This document shows positions 7,805 through 14,534 of a stretch of 15,859 nt of DNA, piece by piece; position 1 is the stretch's first letter, and every line of letters begins with the position of its first letter. Source of the DNA: DASWRT01 sp036403035 (lineage in GTDB: Bacteria > Pseudomonadota > Alphaproteobacteria > ATCC43930 > CGMCC-115725); contig DASWRT010000212.1 of assembly GCA_036403035.1 (NCBI GenBank), positions 1 to 15,859 on the forward strand, read 5' to 3'. A program made the translations under genes and the position numbers. The notes beneath the pieces are model-generated. The model made no database searches, was not told the DNA's origin, and saw only the letters and a list, made by a program, of their open reading frames with translations.

Positions 7805-9046
7805 TTACCGGCTTGAGCCGACCACAAGCGGGCAGTCGCTCTGCGACAGCGGCCGGAACGCTTGGTCGCCCGGTATGGTGCCGAGGATCTTGTAATAATC
7901 CCAGGGCGCTTTCGATTCTTCGGGGCGTTTCACCTGCGCCAGGTACATGTCGTGCACCATCCGGCCATCGGGACGCAACCGGCCATTGCGGCTGAACATG
8001 TCCTCGACCGGGAGCTTCTGCATTTCCCGCATGACCGTCCGGGCGTCGTCGGTACCTGCCGCCTGCATCGCCTTGAGGTAATGGGTGACGGCCGAGTACA
8101 TCCCGGCTTGGAACATCGTCGGCATCACCTTGCGGCGCGCAAAGAAGCGTTGCGACCAAGCTCGCGTCTTGTCGTCCAAATCCCAATAGAAGCCGGTCAG
8201 GAACGTCAGGCCGTGCCCCGTCTCAAGCCCCATCGCGTGCACGTCGGCGATCGTCACGACGGTGCCGACGAGACGCTGGTTCGTCTGCGTCAGTCCGAAT
8301 TCCTGCGCCTGCTTCAGTGCGCCGGTGAGGTCGCTTGCCGCGTTCGCCAGCCCTATCGCCTTGGCGCCCGAGGATTGGGCGGCCAGGATGTAGCTGCTGA
8401 AATCGCCGGTTCCCATCGGGTGGAAAACCGAACCGAGTACCCGGCCGCCGTTGGCGGTGATGGCCTTGGTCCCCTCGTCGACCATCGAGTGTCCGAAGGC
8501 GTAGTCGGCTCCGATCCAATACCAGGTATCGTAGCCCTGGCTCAGAAGCGAGCGGGTCAGCCCGACGCTGGTCGCGTAGGTGTCGTAGACCCAGAGCGCT
8601 CCGGTCGGCGAACAGCTCTTCCCGACCAGTTCCAGCGACCCCGGGGTCACGGCGATCGTCATCCGCCCCTTGTTCTTGCCCAGCTCCTGGACGGCAAGCG
8701 CGACGGAGGAGTTGACCAGATCGGTGATGAGATCGACGCCCTCGGTATCGAACCACTGGCGGGCGATCGCGGCGCCGACGTCGGCCTTGTTCTGATGATC
8801 GGCAACGAGAACCTGTATCGGCAGGCCAAGCACCTTGCCGCCGAAATCCTCGACGGCCATGCGCGCCGCCTCGACCGATCCCGGCCCGGCAATGTCCGCG
8901 AGCATGCCGGACTCGTCGTTGAGCACGCCGATTTTGATCGCGCCGTGAGGTACGTCTCCCATGACCGGTCCCGCCGCCGCGCCGAGCGCCGCGGCCAGCA
9001 CGACGGCCGGGATGACGGCCCGCCGGGACGAGGATCCATTCTTCAT
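7805..9046 (-). CDS. Periplasmic branched-chain-amino-acid-type ABC substrate-binding protein
   Basis: This encodes a 413-residue type I periplasmic binding protein (Peripla_BP_6, LivK-like). Residues 1-30 form a signal peptide: basic KNGSSSRR, a hydrophobic Ala/Val/Leu core, and a likely cut after PVMG or nearby. The mature protein starts IKIGVLNDESGMLADIAGPG, the usual first strand and ligand loop. Other typical parts are AARMAVEDFGG, ADHQNKADVGAAIARQWF, the WYWIGADYAFGHSMVDEG strand-helix of lobe 2, and MFQAGMYSAVTHYLKAMQAAGT near the end. The ATG (9046-9044) follows AGGGGGAG at good distance. No permease (LivH/M) or ATPase (LivG/F) gene is adjacent, so it is an orphan that may serve a remote transporter or a sensor. 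The related proteins bind amino acids, amides, urea or aromatic compounds; the ligand here cannot be read from sequence. Confidence 0.92.
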   Translation of the reverse strand: MKNGSSSRRAVIPAVVLAAALGAAAGPVMGDVPHGAIKIGVLNDESGMLADIAGPGSVEAARMAVEDFGGKVLGLPIQVLVADHQNKADVGAAIARQWFDTEGVDLITDLVNSSVALAVQELGKNKGRMTIAVTPGSLELVGKSCSPTGALWVYDTYATSVGLTRSLLSQGYDTWYWIGADYAFGHSMVDEGTKAITANGGRVLGSVFHPMGTGDFSSYILAAQSSGAKAIGLANAASDLTGALKQAQEFGLTQTNQRLVGTVVTIADVHAMGLETGHGLTFLTGFYWDLDDKTRAWSQRFFARRKVMPTMFQAGMYSAVTHYLKAMQAAGTDDARTVMREMQKLPVEDMFSRNGRLRPDGRMVHDMYLAQVKRPEESKAPWDYYKILGTIPGDQAFRPLSQSDCPLVVGSSR

Positions 9047-9309
9047 GCGACTCCCCCTGAAACGTCCTGTTGCGATCGCTCATGGTTACGACCACGCACG
9101 CTGTGCATCAATGCCAAGGAAAGTCCGTCGGGAAAGGTGCCGGCGTCGAATTGTGCAACGGTTCCCCGAGCCGACAGCCCGCCGTCCCCGGCGATGCGGA
9201 ACCGCGTCATGCGGCCGGCCGGCCGGCGTGAGCCGGCGGGCCATGGTGGCTCGGCGGAGGATCGATTCCCCTCGTTGCCTCCTTGAGGCGCATCGCAGAT
9301 GATGCGCGC
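9047..9309. other. Divergent intergenic region between the binding-protein gene and the thyA stub/folA
   Basis: I see no convincing gene here. The region should hold the promoter of the minus-strand binding protein, but no clear -35/-10 pair could be picked. Its one notable structure is a strong hairpin at 9217-9242: GGCCGGCCGGC, loop GTGA, then GCCGGCGGGCC (10 of 11 pairs), without a T run on either side. The in-frame codons just upstream of the thyA stub read SLRRIADDAR, which may be further eroded thyA. Confidence 0.4.
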
Positions 9310-9384
9310 ATGCGCGGAGGAGAGGATTTCGAGGTGATCGGGTATCAGAAGCACCCGCACATCAGGGATAAGGTCGCCGTATGA
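9310..9384 (+). pseudogene. thyA: C-terminal stub of a second thymidylate synthase, upstream of folA
   Basis: This frame ends in TGA at 9382-9384. Its last residues are EDFEVIGY, then QKHPHIRDKVAV and the stop. This is the signature C-terminus of ThyA (pattern DFxxxGYxxHPxI[KR]xxxAV at the very end; compare YDPHPAIKADVAV in the intact gene at 3505-4404). Nothing upstream carries the catalytic PPCH, QRSCD or GPVYGKQW motifs, so only about 20-25 codons remain. Its position, 16 bases before the folA start, is where thyA lies in the widespread thyA-folA operon. I infer deletion of the native thyA. The stub differs in sequence from the intact copy's end, so it is not a recent duplicate of it. The remnant may still matter as the leader carrying the ribosome site of folA. 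Confidence 0.75.
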
Positions 9385-9400
9385 GGCGTACGGCGGGTAG

Positions 9401-9970
9401 ATGATGGCGCTCGTCCTCGTCGTCGCGCTCGGCACGAACCGGGCGATCGGCCGCGGCGGCGCGCTGCCGTGGCACATCTCGGAAGATCTGAAGCGGTTCC
9501 GCGCGCTGACGATGGGCAAGCCGATCGTGATGGGCCGCAAGACTTTCCGGTCGATCGGCCGGGCGCTGCCGGGCCGGCTCAACATCGTCGTGAGCCGCGA
9601 CCCCGGCGCGCTCGACCTGCCGGACGGCGTCGCGCGCGCCGCGAGCCTCGGCGAGGCGCTGGAGATCGCGCGCCGCCATGCCGCCGGGCCGGAGGCAGGC
9701 GGCGGCAGCGGCAGCGCTGACGTGATGGTGATCGGCGGCGGCGAGATCTACCGCGCGGCGCTGCCGCTCGCCGACCGGCTGGAGGTAACGCTGGTCGAGG
9801 ACGCGCCGGCCGACGCCGACGCCTTCTTCCCCGAGTGGCGCGAGTCCGGCGAGTGGCGCCTCGTCGATGCCGGGCCGCGCCGCGAGGGCGATCCGGCCTA
9901 CAGCTTCGCGACTTACGAACGGGCGGTGCCGCGCTGTGACCTAGATCACAGTCCTGTCACAGCGATCTGA
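9401..9970 (+). CDS. folA: Dihydrofolate reductase
   Basis: This enzyme reduces dihydrofolate to tetrahydrofolate with NADPH, closing the cycle opened by thymidylate synthase. The 189-residue protein shows the family plan: LVLVVALGTNRAIGRGGALPW (strand A and the Met20-type loop), the acidic catalytic residue Asp29 in ISEDLKRF, PIVMGRKTFRSIGRALPGR (NADPH and folate loop, 41-59), NIVVSRDP, VMVIGGGEIYRAALPLADRL (108-127) and a closing YSFATYERA. It is longer than the usual 160 or so because of a Gly/Ser-rich insertion near 95-106 and an extra tail of about 14 residues (VPRCDLDHSPVTAI) after the last beta strand. The tail is encoded by DNA containing a CRP-type site, so the extension may be a by-product of a regulatory sequence. 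Starts at 9401 and 9404 are both possible; GGCGGG lies just upstream. The chromosomal setting and length do not suggest a plasmid resistance allele. Confidence 0.95.
   Translation: MMALVLVVALGTNRAIGRGGALPWHISEDLKRFRALTMGKPIVMGRKTFRSIGRALPGRLNIVVSRDPGALDLPDGVARAASLGEALEIARRHAAGPEAGGGSGSADVMVIGGGEIYRAALPLADRLEVTLVEDAPADADAFFPEWRESGEWRLVDAGPRREGDPAYSFATYERAVPRCDLDHSPVTAI
9935..9950 (+). promoter_or_regulatory. CRP/FNR-family operator, CRP class, with candidate class II promoter
   Basis: TGTGACCTAGATCACA is a perfect TGTGA-N6-TCACA palindrome and differs by one base from the ideal E. coli CRP core TGTGATCTAGATCACA. A second inverted half-site, GTCACA, lies at 9956-9961. The palindrome centre (9942.5) is placed so that a -10-like GATACA at 9971-9976 would give a start near 9984, with the operator at about -41.5, the textbook class II activator position. 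The most likely target is the small membrane-protein gene at 10071. The site overlaps the last codons of folA. Which CRP-family protein binds, and whether cAMP is involved, is unknown. Confidence 0.6.
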
Positions 9971-9996
9971 GATACATCCCTGGCAGCGGCCGGACC

Positions 9997-10039
9997 GGCT
10001 CCCTCGCGGAGCCTCGGCTGCCTGCGGCCGTTTCGGCCG
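9997..10039 (+). other. Two perfect hairpins in the leader of the 75-residue gene
   Basis: GGCTCC (9997-10002) pairs with GGAGCC (10008-10013) around CTCGC, and CGGCCG (10025-10030) pairs with CGGCCG (10034-10039) around TTT. Both fall between the inferred transcription start and the start codon at 10071. They could stabilise the leader or tune translation. No riboswitch family is recognised. Confidence 0.35.
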
Positions 10040-10070
10040 GAAGAACCAAGGCAAGCACAGGGAACTCGAT

Positions 10071-10298
10071 ATGGCGATGATCACGAGCGACGACGTGCGG
10101 ACCGGTTTCCCGGCGGCCGCCCTTTCCGCCGGAGAGGCCGTGTCGGACGGGCGGCCCGTCCCGTCTGCGGCGTCCCGCTTCGCCCGCCTGTTCCGCCGCG
10201 TCGACCCGTTCATCGTCGTCGGCGCCGCTTCCGCTGTCGTGCTGGAGCTGGGCTGGCTGGCGCTGCTCGGCGCCGGGCTGCGCCGGCTGTTCTTCTGA
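10071..10298 (+). CDS. Small single-pass membrane protein (75 residues), hypothetical
   Basis: The ATG at 10071 is preceded by AGGGA about 8 bases upstream. Residues 1-40 are hydrophilic and probably unstructured (MAMITSDDVRTGFPAAALSA...). RFARLFRRVD is a basic juxtamembrane stretch, and residues about 47-70 (FIVVGAASAVVLELGWLALLGAG) form one transmembrane helix followed by RRLFF. The basic residues before the helix suggest an N-in orientation. I do not recognise the family. A near-ideal CRP-type site and a plausible promoter lie upstream, so expression is probably tied to carbon or energy state. The gene stands alone, 101 bases after folA and 214 bases before the ABC operon. The third-position G/C bias supports a real gene. 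Confidence 0.6.
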   Translation: MAMITSDDVRTGFPAAALSAGEAVSDGRPVPSAASRFARLFRRVDPFIVVGAASAVVLELGWLALLGAGLRRLFF

Positions 10299-10512
10299 CG
10301 CCCGCGTTGGCGTCGACCCGCGGGGTGCCGCCCCTGTAGTCCGCACTGTTTTTGCGACCTTTTGCCGCGAATCGCGTGGCGTCATGATTTCGCCGTTTTC
10401 CCGCCCTTTAACGCACTCCCGACGGGCGCGCCGACTGCCTGTCGATATCTCTTGCAAACCGTTCGGCCTTGCCTAAATCGGGCGGCGGCCGAGACCGGGG
10501 GAGAGGGTTGCC

Positions 10513-11514
10513 GTGGGGGAAATGATCGACGTCCGCCACCTGCGTAAATGTTTCGGGCCGTTCGTCGCCGTCGACGACGTGACGTTCGGCATGGGCCGCG
10601 GCGAGGTTCTGGGCTTCCTGGGGCCGAACGGCGCCGGCAAGTCGACGACGATGAAGATGATCACCGGCTTCCTCGCGCCCACCTCGGGCACGGCGGTGGT
10701 CTGCGGCGCCGACATCACGACGCGGCCGATCGAGGCGAAGCGGCGCATCGGCTACCTGCCCGAGGGCGCGCCCGCCTATCCGGACATGACGCCGGCCTCG
10801 TTCCTCGCCTTCATCGCCCGCATCCGCGGTTTCCATGGCGTCGAGGCGAAGAAGCGGATCGGCCTCGCCGTCGAGCGCGTCTCGCTGAAGGACGTGCTGG
10901 AACAGCCGATCGAGACGCTGTCGAAGGGCTTCAAGCGCCGCGTCGGCCTCGCGCAGGCGCTGCTGCACGACCCCGACGTGCTGATCCTCGACGAGCCGAC
11001 CGACGGGCTCGACCCGAATCAGAAGCACGAGGTCCGCCGCCTGATATCCGAGCTGGCGGCCGACAAGGCGATCATCATCTCGACCCACATCCTCGAAGAG
11101 GTCGACGCGGTCTGCACCCGCGCGATGATCATCGCGCGCGGCCGGGTGATGGCCGACGGCACGCCGGGCGAGCTTGCCGCGCGCTCGCGCCACCACAACG
11201 CCGTGCGGCTGGCGCTTCCCGACGAGGAGATGCAGGACGCCTGGCGCGAGCTGGAGCGCCTTCCCTGGGTCGCCGGGATCGAGGGCGTCGCCGACGTCGA
11301 CGGCGCGGCGTTGATGATCTTCCCGAAGCCCGGCCAGAGCATCGTCGCCAGCGTCGCCGACCTCGCCCGCGCCCACCGCTGGGAGGTGCTCGGCATGCGC
11401 GTCGAGCGCGGCCGGCTCGACGACGTCTTCCGTCAGGTCACCGGTGGCGAGGTGACGAGCAGCCACGTCGAGGAGACGGAACTCGTCGACCGCGAGACCG
11501 AGGAAGTCCACTGA
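10513..11514 (+). CDS. ABC transporter ATP-binding protein, GldA/CcmA-like (ABC-2 exporter)
   Basis: This 333-residue ATPase energises the exporter formed with the next genes. Walker A is GPNGAGKST (37-45, Lys43), the signature is LSKGF (136-140, a common variant of LSGGQ in this subfamily), Walker B is VLILDEP with catalytic Glu161, the D-loop is GLDP and the H-loop is STH with His192. Residues from about 220 to 333 form the extra C-terminal domain typical of ABC-2/GldA ATPases (MRVERGRLDDVFRQVTGG). GTG at 10513 is chosen because GGGGGAGAGG ends about 6 bases upstream; ATG at 10522 is the alternative. It is the first gene of a four-gene set with permease, GldG-like and DUF4340 proteins. A weak promoter candidate is TTGCAA at 10452-10457 with TAAATC 16 bases later. 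In Bacteroidetes the homologous GldA/F/G complex is linked to gliding; here the substrate is unknown. Confidence 0.93.
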   Translation: MGEMIDVRHLRKCFGPFVAVDDVTFGMGRGEVLGFLGPNGAGKSTTMKMITGFLAPTSGTAVVCGADITTRPIEAKRRIGYLPEGAPAYPDMTPASFLAFIARIRGFHGVEAKKRIGLAVERVSLKDVLEQPIETLSKGFKRRVGLAQALLHDPDVLILDEPTDGLDPNQKHEVRRLISELAADKAIIISTHILEEVDAVCTRAMIIARGRVMADGTPGELAARSRHHNAVRLALPDEEMQDAWRELERLPWVAGIEGVADVDGAALMIFPKPGQSIVASVADLARAHRWEVLGMRVERGRLDDVFRQVTGGEVTSSHVEETELVDRETEEVH

Positions 11515-11547
11515 ACCGCCGCGCCGCCCGTACGACAAGAAGCTGAA

Positions 11548-11770
11548 TCGGGGATAGGGGGATGGTTGGGGATAGGGAGATAGAAAAAGAAGAACGCTCC
11601 AACGCAACGGCCGCAAAGGAGCCGCAAAGGGCGCGAAAGTTTCTCCCGCGCGCCTGCGGCGCGCATCATCAAGACCTTTGCGTCCTTCGCGAACCCTTCG
11701 CGTCCTTTGCGTTGGAGCGTTCCTCTTTTTCTCCAAATCTCCTCATCCCCAACCATCTCCTCATCCCCGA
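11548..11770. repeat. About 223-bp palindromic element between ATPase and permease genes
   Basis: The left arm (11548-11607) and right arm (11707-11770) are near-complementary: TCGGGGAT...GGTTGGGGAT...AGAAAAAG, then AACGCTCCAACGCAA on the left, mirrored by TTGCGTTGGAGCGTT...CTTTTTCT...ATCCCCAACC...ATCCCCGA on the right, with a few mismatches and gaps. Inside lie direct repeats of the type GCCGCAAAGG on the left and CCTTCGCG/CCTTTGCG on the right. The centre is a perfect GCGCGCC-TGC-GGCGCGC hairpin (11648-11664). The right arm also has a tandem CTCCTCATCCCC. It codes for nothing evident and looks like an inserted non-autonomous repeat. The transcript would fold into a long hairpin between the two genes. 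Confidence 0.8.
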
Positions 11771-11811
11771 TCTACCCCAACGCATACCGCCCTGCTGAGC
11801 CGCACCCGACC

Positions 11812-12546
11812 ATGTCCAGCGCCGCCACGATCTTCCGCCGCGAGCTTGCGAGCTATTTCGCGACGCCGCTCGCCTACATCTTCATCGTGATCTTCCTGGT
11901 GCTCGCCGGGACGCTGACCTTCTTCGTCGGCGCCTTCTTCGAGCGCGGGCAGGCCGACCTCCAGCCCTTCTTCAATTTCCACCCCTGGCTGTATCTCGTG
12001 CTGGTCCCGGCGCTGTCGATGCGGCTCTGGGCGGAGGAGCGGAAGAGCGGCACGATCGAGCTGCTGCTGACGCTGCCGATCTCGATGTCGGCCGGCGTGC
12101 TCGGCAAGTTCCTCGCCGCCTGGGCCTTCGCCGGGATCGCGCTGATCCTGACCTTCCCCTTGTGGATCACGGTCAACTACCTGGGCTCGCCGGACAACGG
12201 CGTGATCCTCGCGAGCTATATCGGCAGCTTCCTGATGGCGGGGGCCTTCCTCGCGATCGGCGCCTGCCTCTCGGCGCTGACCAAGAATCAGGTGATCGCC
12301 TTCGTCATCACCGCCGCCATCTCGTTCGTGTTCACGGTCTCGGGCTCGCCGATCGTGCTCGGCCTGTTCCAGTCCTGGGCGCCGGACGCGGTGCTGCGGA
12401 CCTTGGCCTCCTTCAGCTTCCTGACGCACTTCAACGCGATCACCCGCGGCGTCATCGACCTGCGCGACGCGGTCTTCTTCGCCTCCGTGATCGGGATCTT
12501 CCTCACCGCGAACGTCGTCCTCGTCGATCTCAAGAAGGCGGATTGA
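11812..12546 (+). CDS. ABC-2-type permease, GldF-like
   Basis: This 244-residue integral membrane protein is the channel subunit for the ATPase before it. ATG 11812 begins MSSAATIFRRELASYFATPLA, the standard start of this family (cytoplasmic helix with RRELxxYFxTPLAY); longer upstream frames run into the palindromic repeat and are rejected. About six hydrophobic segments are visible, near residues 18-41, 57-72, 95-120, 133-157, 160-185 and 218-240. MRLWAEERKSGTIELLLTLPIS (about 74-95) is the conserved coupling region of ABC-2 permeases that contacts the ATPase. SFSFLTHFNAITRGVIDLRDAVFF near the end is also typical. Its stop overlaps a possible TTG start of the next gene, indicating translational coupling. 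Confidence 0.92.
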   Translation: MSSAATIFRRELASYFATPLAYIFIVIFLVLAGTLTFFVGAFFERGQADLQPFFNFHPWLYLVLVPALSMRLWAEERKSGTIELLLTLPISMSAGVLGKFLAAWAFAGIALILTFPLWITVNYLGSPDNGVILASYIGSFLMAGAFLAIGACLSALTKNQVIAFVITAAISFVFTVSGSPIVLGLFQSWAPDAVLRTLASFSFLTHFNAITRGVIDLRDAVFFASVIGIFLTANVVLVDLKKAD

Positions 12547-12551
12547 CACAA

Positions 12552-14510
12552 ATGCTCCGCTCCCGCCGCGCGCTCGCCGCCGTTGCGCTCGTCTGCGCCG
12601 CGATCCTCTTCGTCGGCATCAACCTCCTCGCCGACCGCCTGCTGCGGTCCGACCGCATCGACCTGACCCAGGGCAAGCTCTACACGCTGTCCGACGGCTC
12701 GAAGGCGACGCTCGCCAAGATCGACGAACCGATCACCGTCCGCTTCTACTTCTCGAAGCGTCTGGGCGACGAGATCCCGACCTACGGCATCTACGCGCAG
12801 CGCGTGCGCGAGATGCTGGAGGAGTACGCCGCCCGCGCCCGCGGCAAGATCAAGCTGGAGATCCTGAACCCGGTCCCGTACTCCGAGGTCGAGGACCGCG
12901 CCGTCGCCTTCGGCCTTCAGGGCGTGCCGATCGACCAGAACGGCGAGCAGGTCTATTTCGGCCTCGCCGCGACCAACTCGACCGACGACCAGCAGGTCGT
13001 CCCGTTCTTCCAGCCGGATCGCGAGCGCTTCCTCGAATACGACTTGACCAAGCTGATCCACAACCTCGCCTTCCCGAAGAAGACGGTCGTGGGGGTGATC
13101 TCCTCGCTGCCGCTGGAGGGCGACATGATGGCGGCGATGCAGGGCCGCCCGGTGCAACCGATGGTCGTGATGGAGCAGCTCCGGCAGCTCTACGACGTCC
13201 GCACGCTCGGCGGCGATCTCGACTCGATCGCGCCCGAAATCGACGTGCTGATGATCGCGCACCCGCAGAACCTGTCGGACAAGACGCAGTACGCGATCGA
13301 CCAGTTCGTGCTGAAGGGCGGCAAGGCGCTCGTCTTCGTCGACCCGAACTCCGAGCTGATGGCCTCCAGGCCGGCGCCGGGGCAGCCGCCCGGCATGCCG
13401 TCGGCGAGCAACCTGGACAAGCTGCTCGCCGCCTGGGGCGTCAGGATGGACCCCAAGAGCGTCGCCGCCGACCGTTTCGCCGCGCGCAAGGTCAATGCCG
13501 GCCTCGGGCCGCGCGTGCAGCCGGTCGACTACCCGGTGTGGCTGACGCTGCGCGCCGCCAACATCAACCACGACGACCCGATCACCGCTGACCTGAAGCA
13601 GCTCAACATGGCGTCCGCGGGCATCCTGGAGCCGGTCGACGGCGCCGGGACGAATGTCACGCCGCTCATCACGACCTCTCCGGCGTCGATGCATGTGCCG
13701 GTCGAGAAGATCCAGGGCATGATGCCGGACATCGTCGGCATCTCGCGCGGCTTCCAGCCGGAGAACAAGCGCTTCACGCTCGCCGCGCACATCACCGGCG
13801 AGGCGAAGACGGCCTTCCCCGACGGTCCGCCGAAGCCGGCACCCGACGCGGAAAAGAAGGATGGCGACGCCGCCGCCAAGCCGGATGCCGACAAGCCGGC
13901 TGACGCCGCTGCTCCCGCTCAGCCGGAGCAGGTCAAGCAGTCGGCGCAGCCGATCAACGTCGTCGTCGTCGCCGACTCCGACATGCTCGACGACCGTTTC
14001 TGGGTCCAGGTCCAGGACTTCTTCGGGCAGCGCGTCGCTGTGCCGAGCGCGAACAACGGCGATTTCGTCGCCAACGCGGTCGAGGCGCTGGCCGGCGGCA
14101 CCGACCTGATCGGGCTCCGGAGCCGCGGCACTTCGGCGCGTCCCTTCGAGGTCGTGCAGGATATCCAGCGCGACGCCGACGCCCGCTACAGCGCCAAGGA
14201 GAAGGAGCTTCAGGACAAGCTCAAGGACACCGAGGCGAAGATCCGCGACCTCCGCTCGAAGGAGCAGCAGGGCAACCCGGCCGTCACCTCGGAGCAGGCG
14301 TCCACGATCGAATCGTTCCGCGCCGACCTGCTGAAGACGCGGCAGCAGCTCCGCGACGTGCAGCTTGCGCTGCGGCAGAACATCGACCGGCTGAAGAACG
14401 CGTTGCAGTTCGTCGATATCGCCCTGGTGCCGATCCTCGTCGCGCTCGTCGCGGTGCTGCTCGGCATCGCGCGGATGAACCGGCGCCGCCGCCGCGCCGC
14501 CCACGCCTGA
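12552..14510 (+). CDS. GldG-family ABC transporter auxiliary protein
   Basis: This 652-residue membrane-anchored protein is the extracytoplasmic partner of the ABC-2 exporter (ABC_transp_aux family, PF09822). Residues 7-29 form an N-terminal membrane helix, then the family start RIDLTQGKLYTLSDGSKATLAKIDEPITVRFYFS appears. A periplasmic domain follows, with VREMLEEYAARARGKIKLEIL, GEQVYFGLAATN and EYDLTKLIHNL. Residues about 424-463 are a low-complexity Pro/Ala/Lys/Asp linker. INVVVVADSDMLDDRFWVQ precedes a second domain. Residues about 546-616 form a long coiled coil (KEKELQDKLKDTEAKIRDL...), and residues 617-642 a C-terminal membrane helix ending in RRRRR. The ATG at 12552 is chosen; an in-frame TTG at 12543 overlaps the permease stop and is the alternative. 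AAGGCGG inside the permease end can serve as ribosome site. The substrate is unknown. Confidence 0.9.
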   Translation: MLRSRRALAAVALVCAAILFVGINLLADRLLRSDRIDLTQGKLYTLSDGSKATLAKIDEPITVRFYFSKRLGDEIPTYGIYAQRVREMLEEYAARARGKIKLEILNPVPYSEVEDRAVAFGLQGVPIDQNGEQVYFGLAATNSTDDQQVVPFFQPDRERFLEYDLTKLIHNLAFPKKTVVGVISSLPLEGDMMAAMQGRPVQPMVVMEQLRQLYDVRTLGGDLDSIAPEIDVLMIAHPQNLSDKTQYAIDQFVLKGGKALVFVDPNSELMASRPAPGQPPGMPSASNLDKLLAAWGVRMDPKSVAADRFAARKVNAGLGPRVQPVDYPVWLTLRAANINHDDPITADLKQLNMASAGILEPVDGAGTNVTPLITTSPASMHVPVEKIQGMMPDIVGISRGFQPENKRFTLAAHITGEAKTAFPDGPPKPAPDAEKKDGDAAAKPDADKPADAAAPAQPEQVKQSAQPINVVVVADSDMLDDRFWVQVQDFFGQRVAVPSANNGDFVANAVEALAGGTDLIGLRSRGTSARPFEVVQDIQRDADARYSAKEKELQDKLKDTEAKIRDLRSKEQQGNPAVTSEQASTIESFRADLLKTRQQLRDVQLALRQNIDRLKNALQFVDIALVPILVALVAVLLGIARMNRRRRRAAHA

Positions 14511-14534
14511 TCCTTTCGATACCGGAACCGACCG

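Noticed and set aside
9043..9210. Minus-strand frame of about 55 codons (MTRFRIAGDGGLSARG...) upstream of the binding-protein gene
   Set aside because: It overlaps the start of the binding-protein gene and has no good ribosome site or recognisable motif; more likely untranslated leader or promoter DNA.
9217..9242. Strong GC hairpin as a rho-independent terminator
   Set aside because: It has 10 of 11 paired bases but no T run on either strand, and it lies between divergent transcription units. It is kept only as a structural note.
10322..10352. Possible terminator GGGG-TGCCG-CCCC followed later by TTTTT
   Set aside because: The stem is only four pairs and the T run is about 14 bases further on, too far for an intrinsic terminator.
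11707..11811. Upstream in-frame extension of the permease (35 extra codons)
   Set aside because: The extension is encoded by the right arm of the palindromic repeat and is Ser/Pro-rich; the family start MSSAATIFRRELASYF at 11812 is much better.
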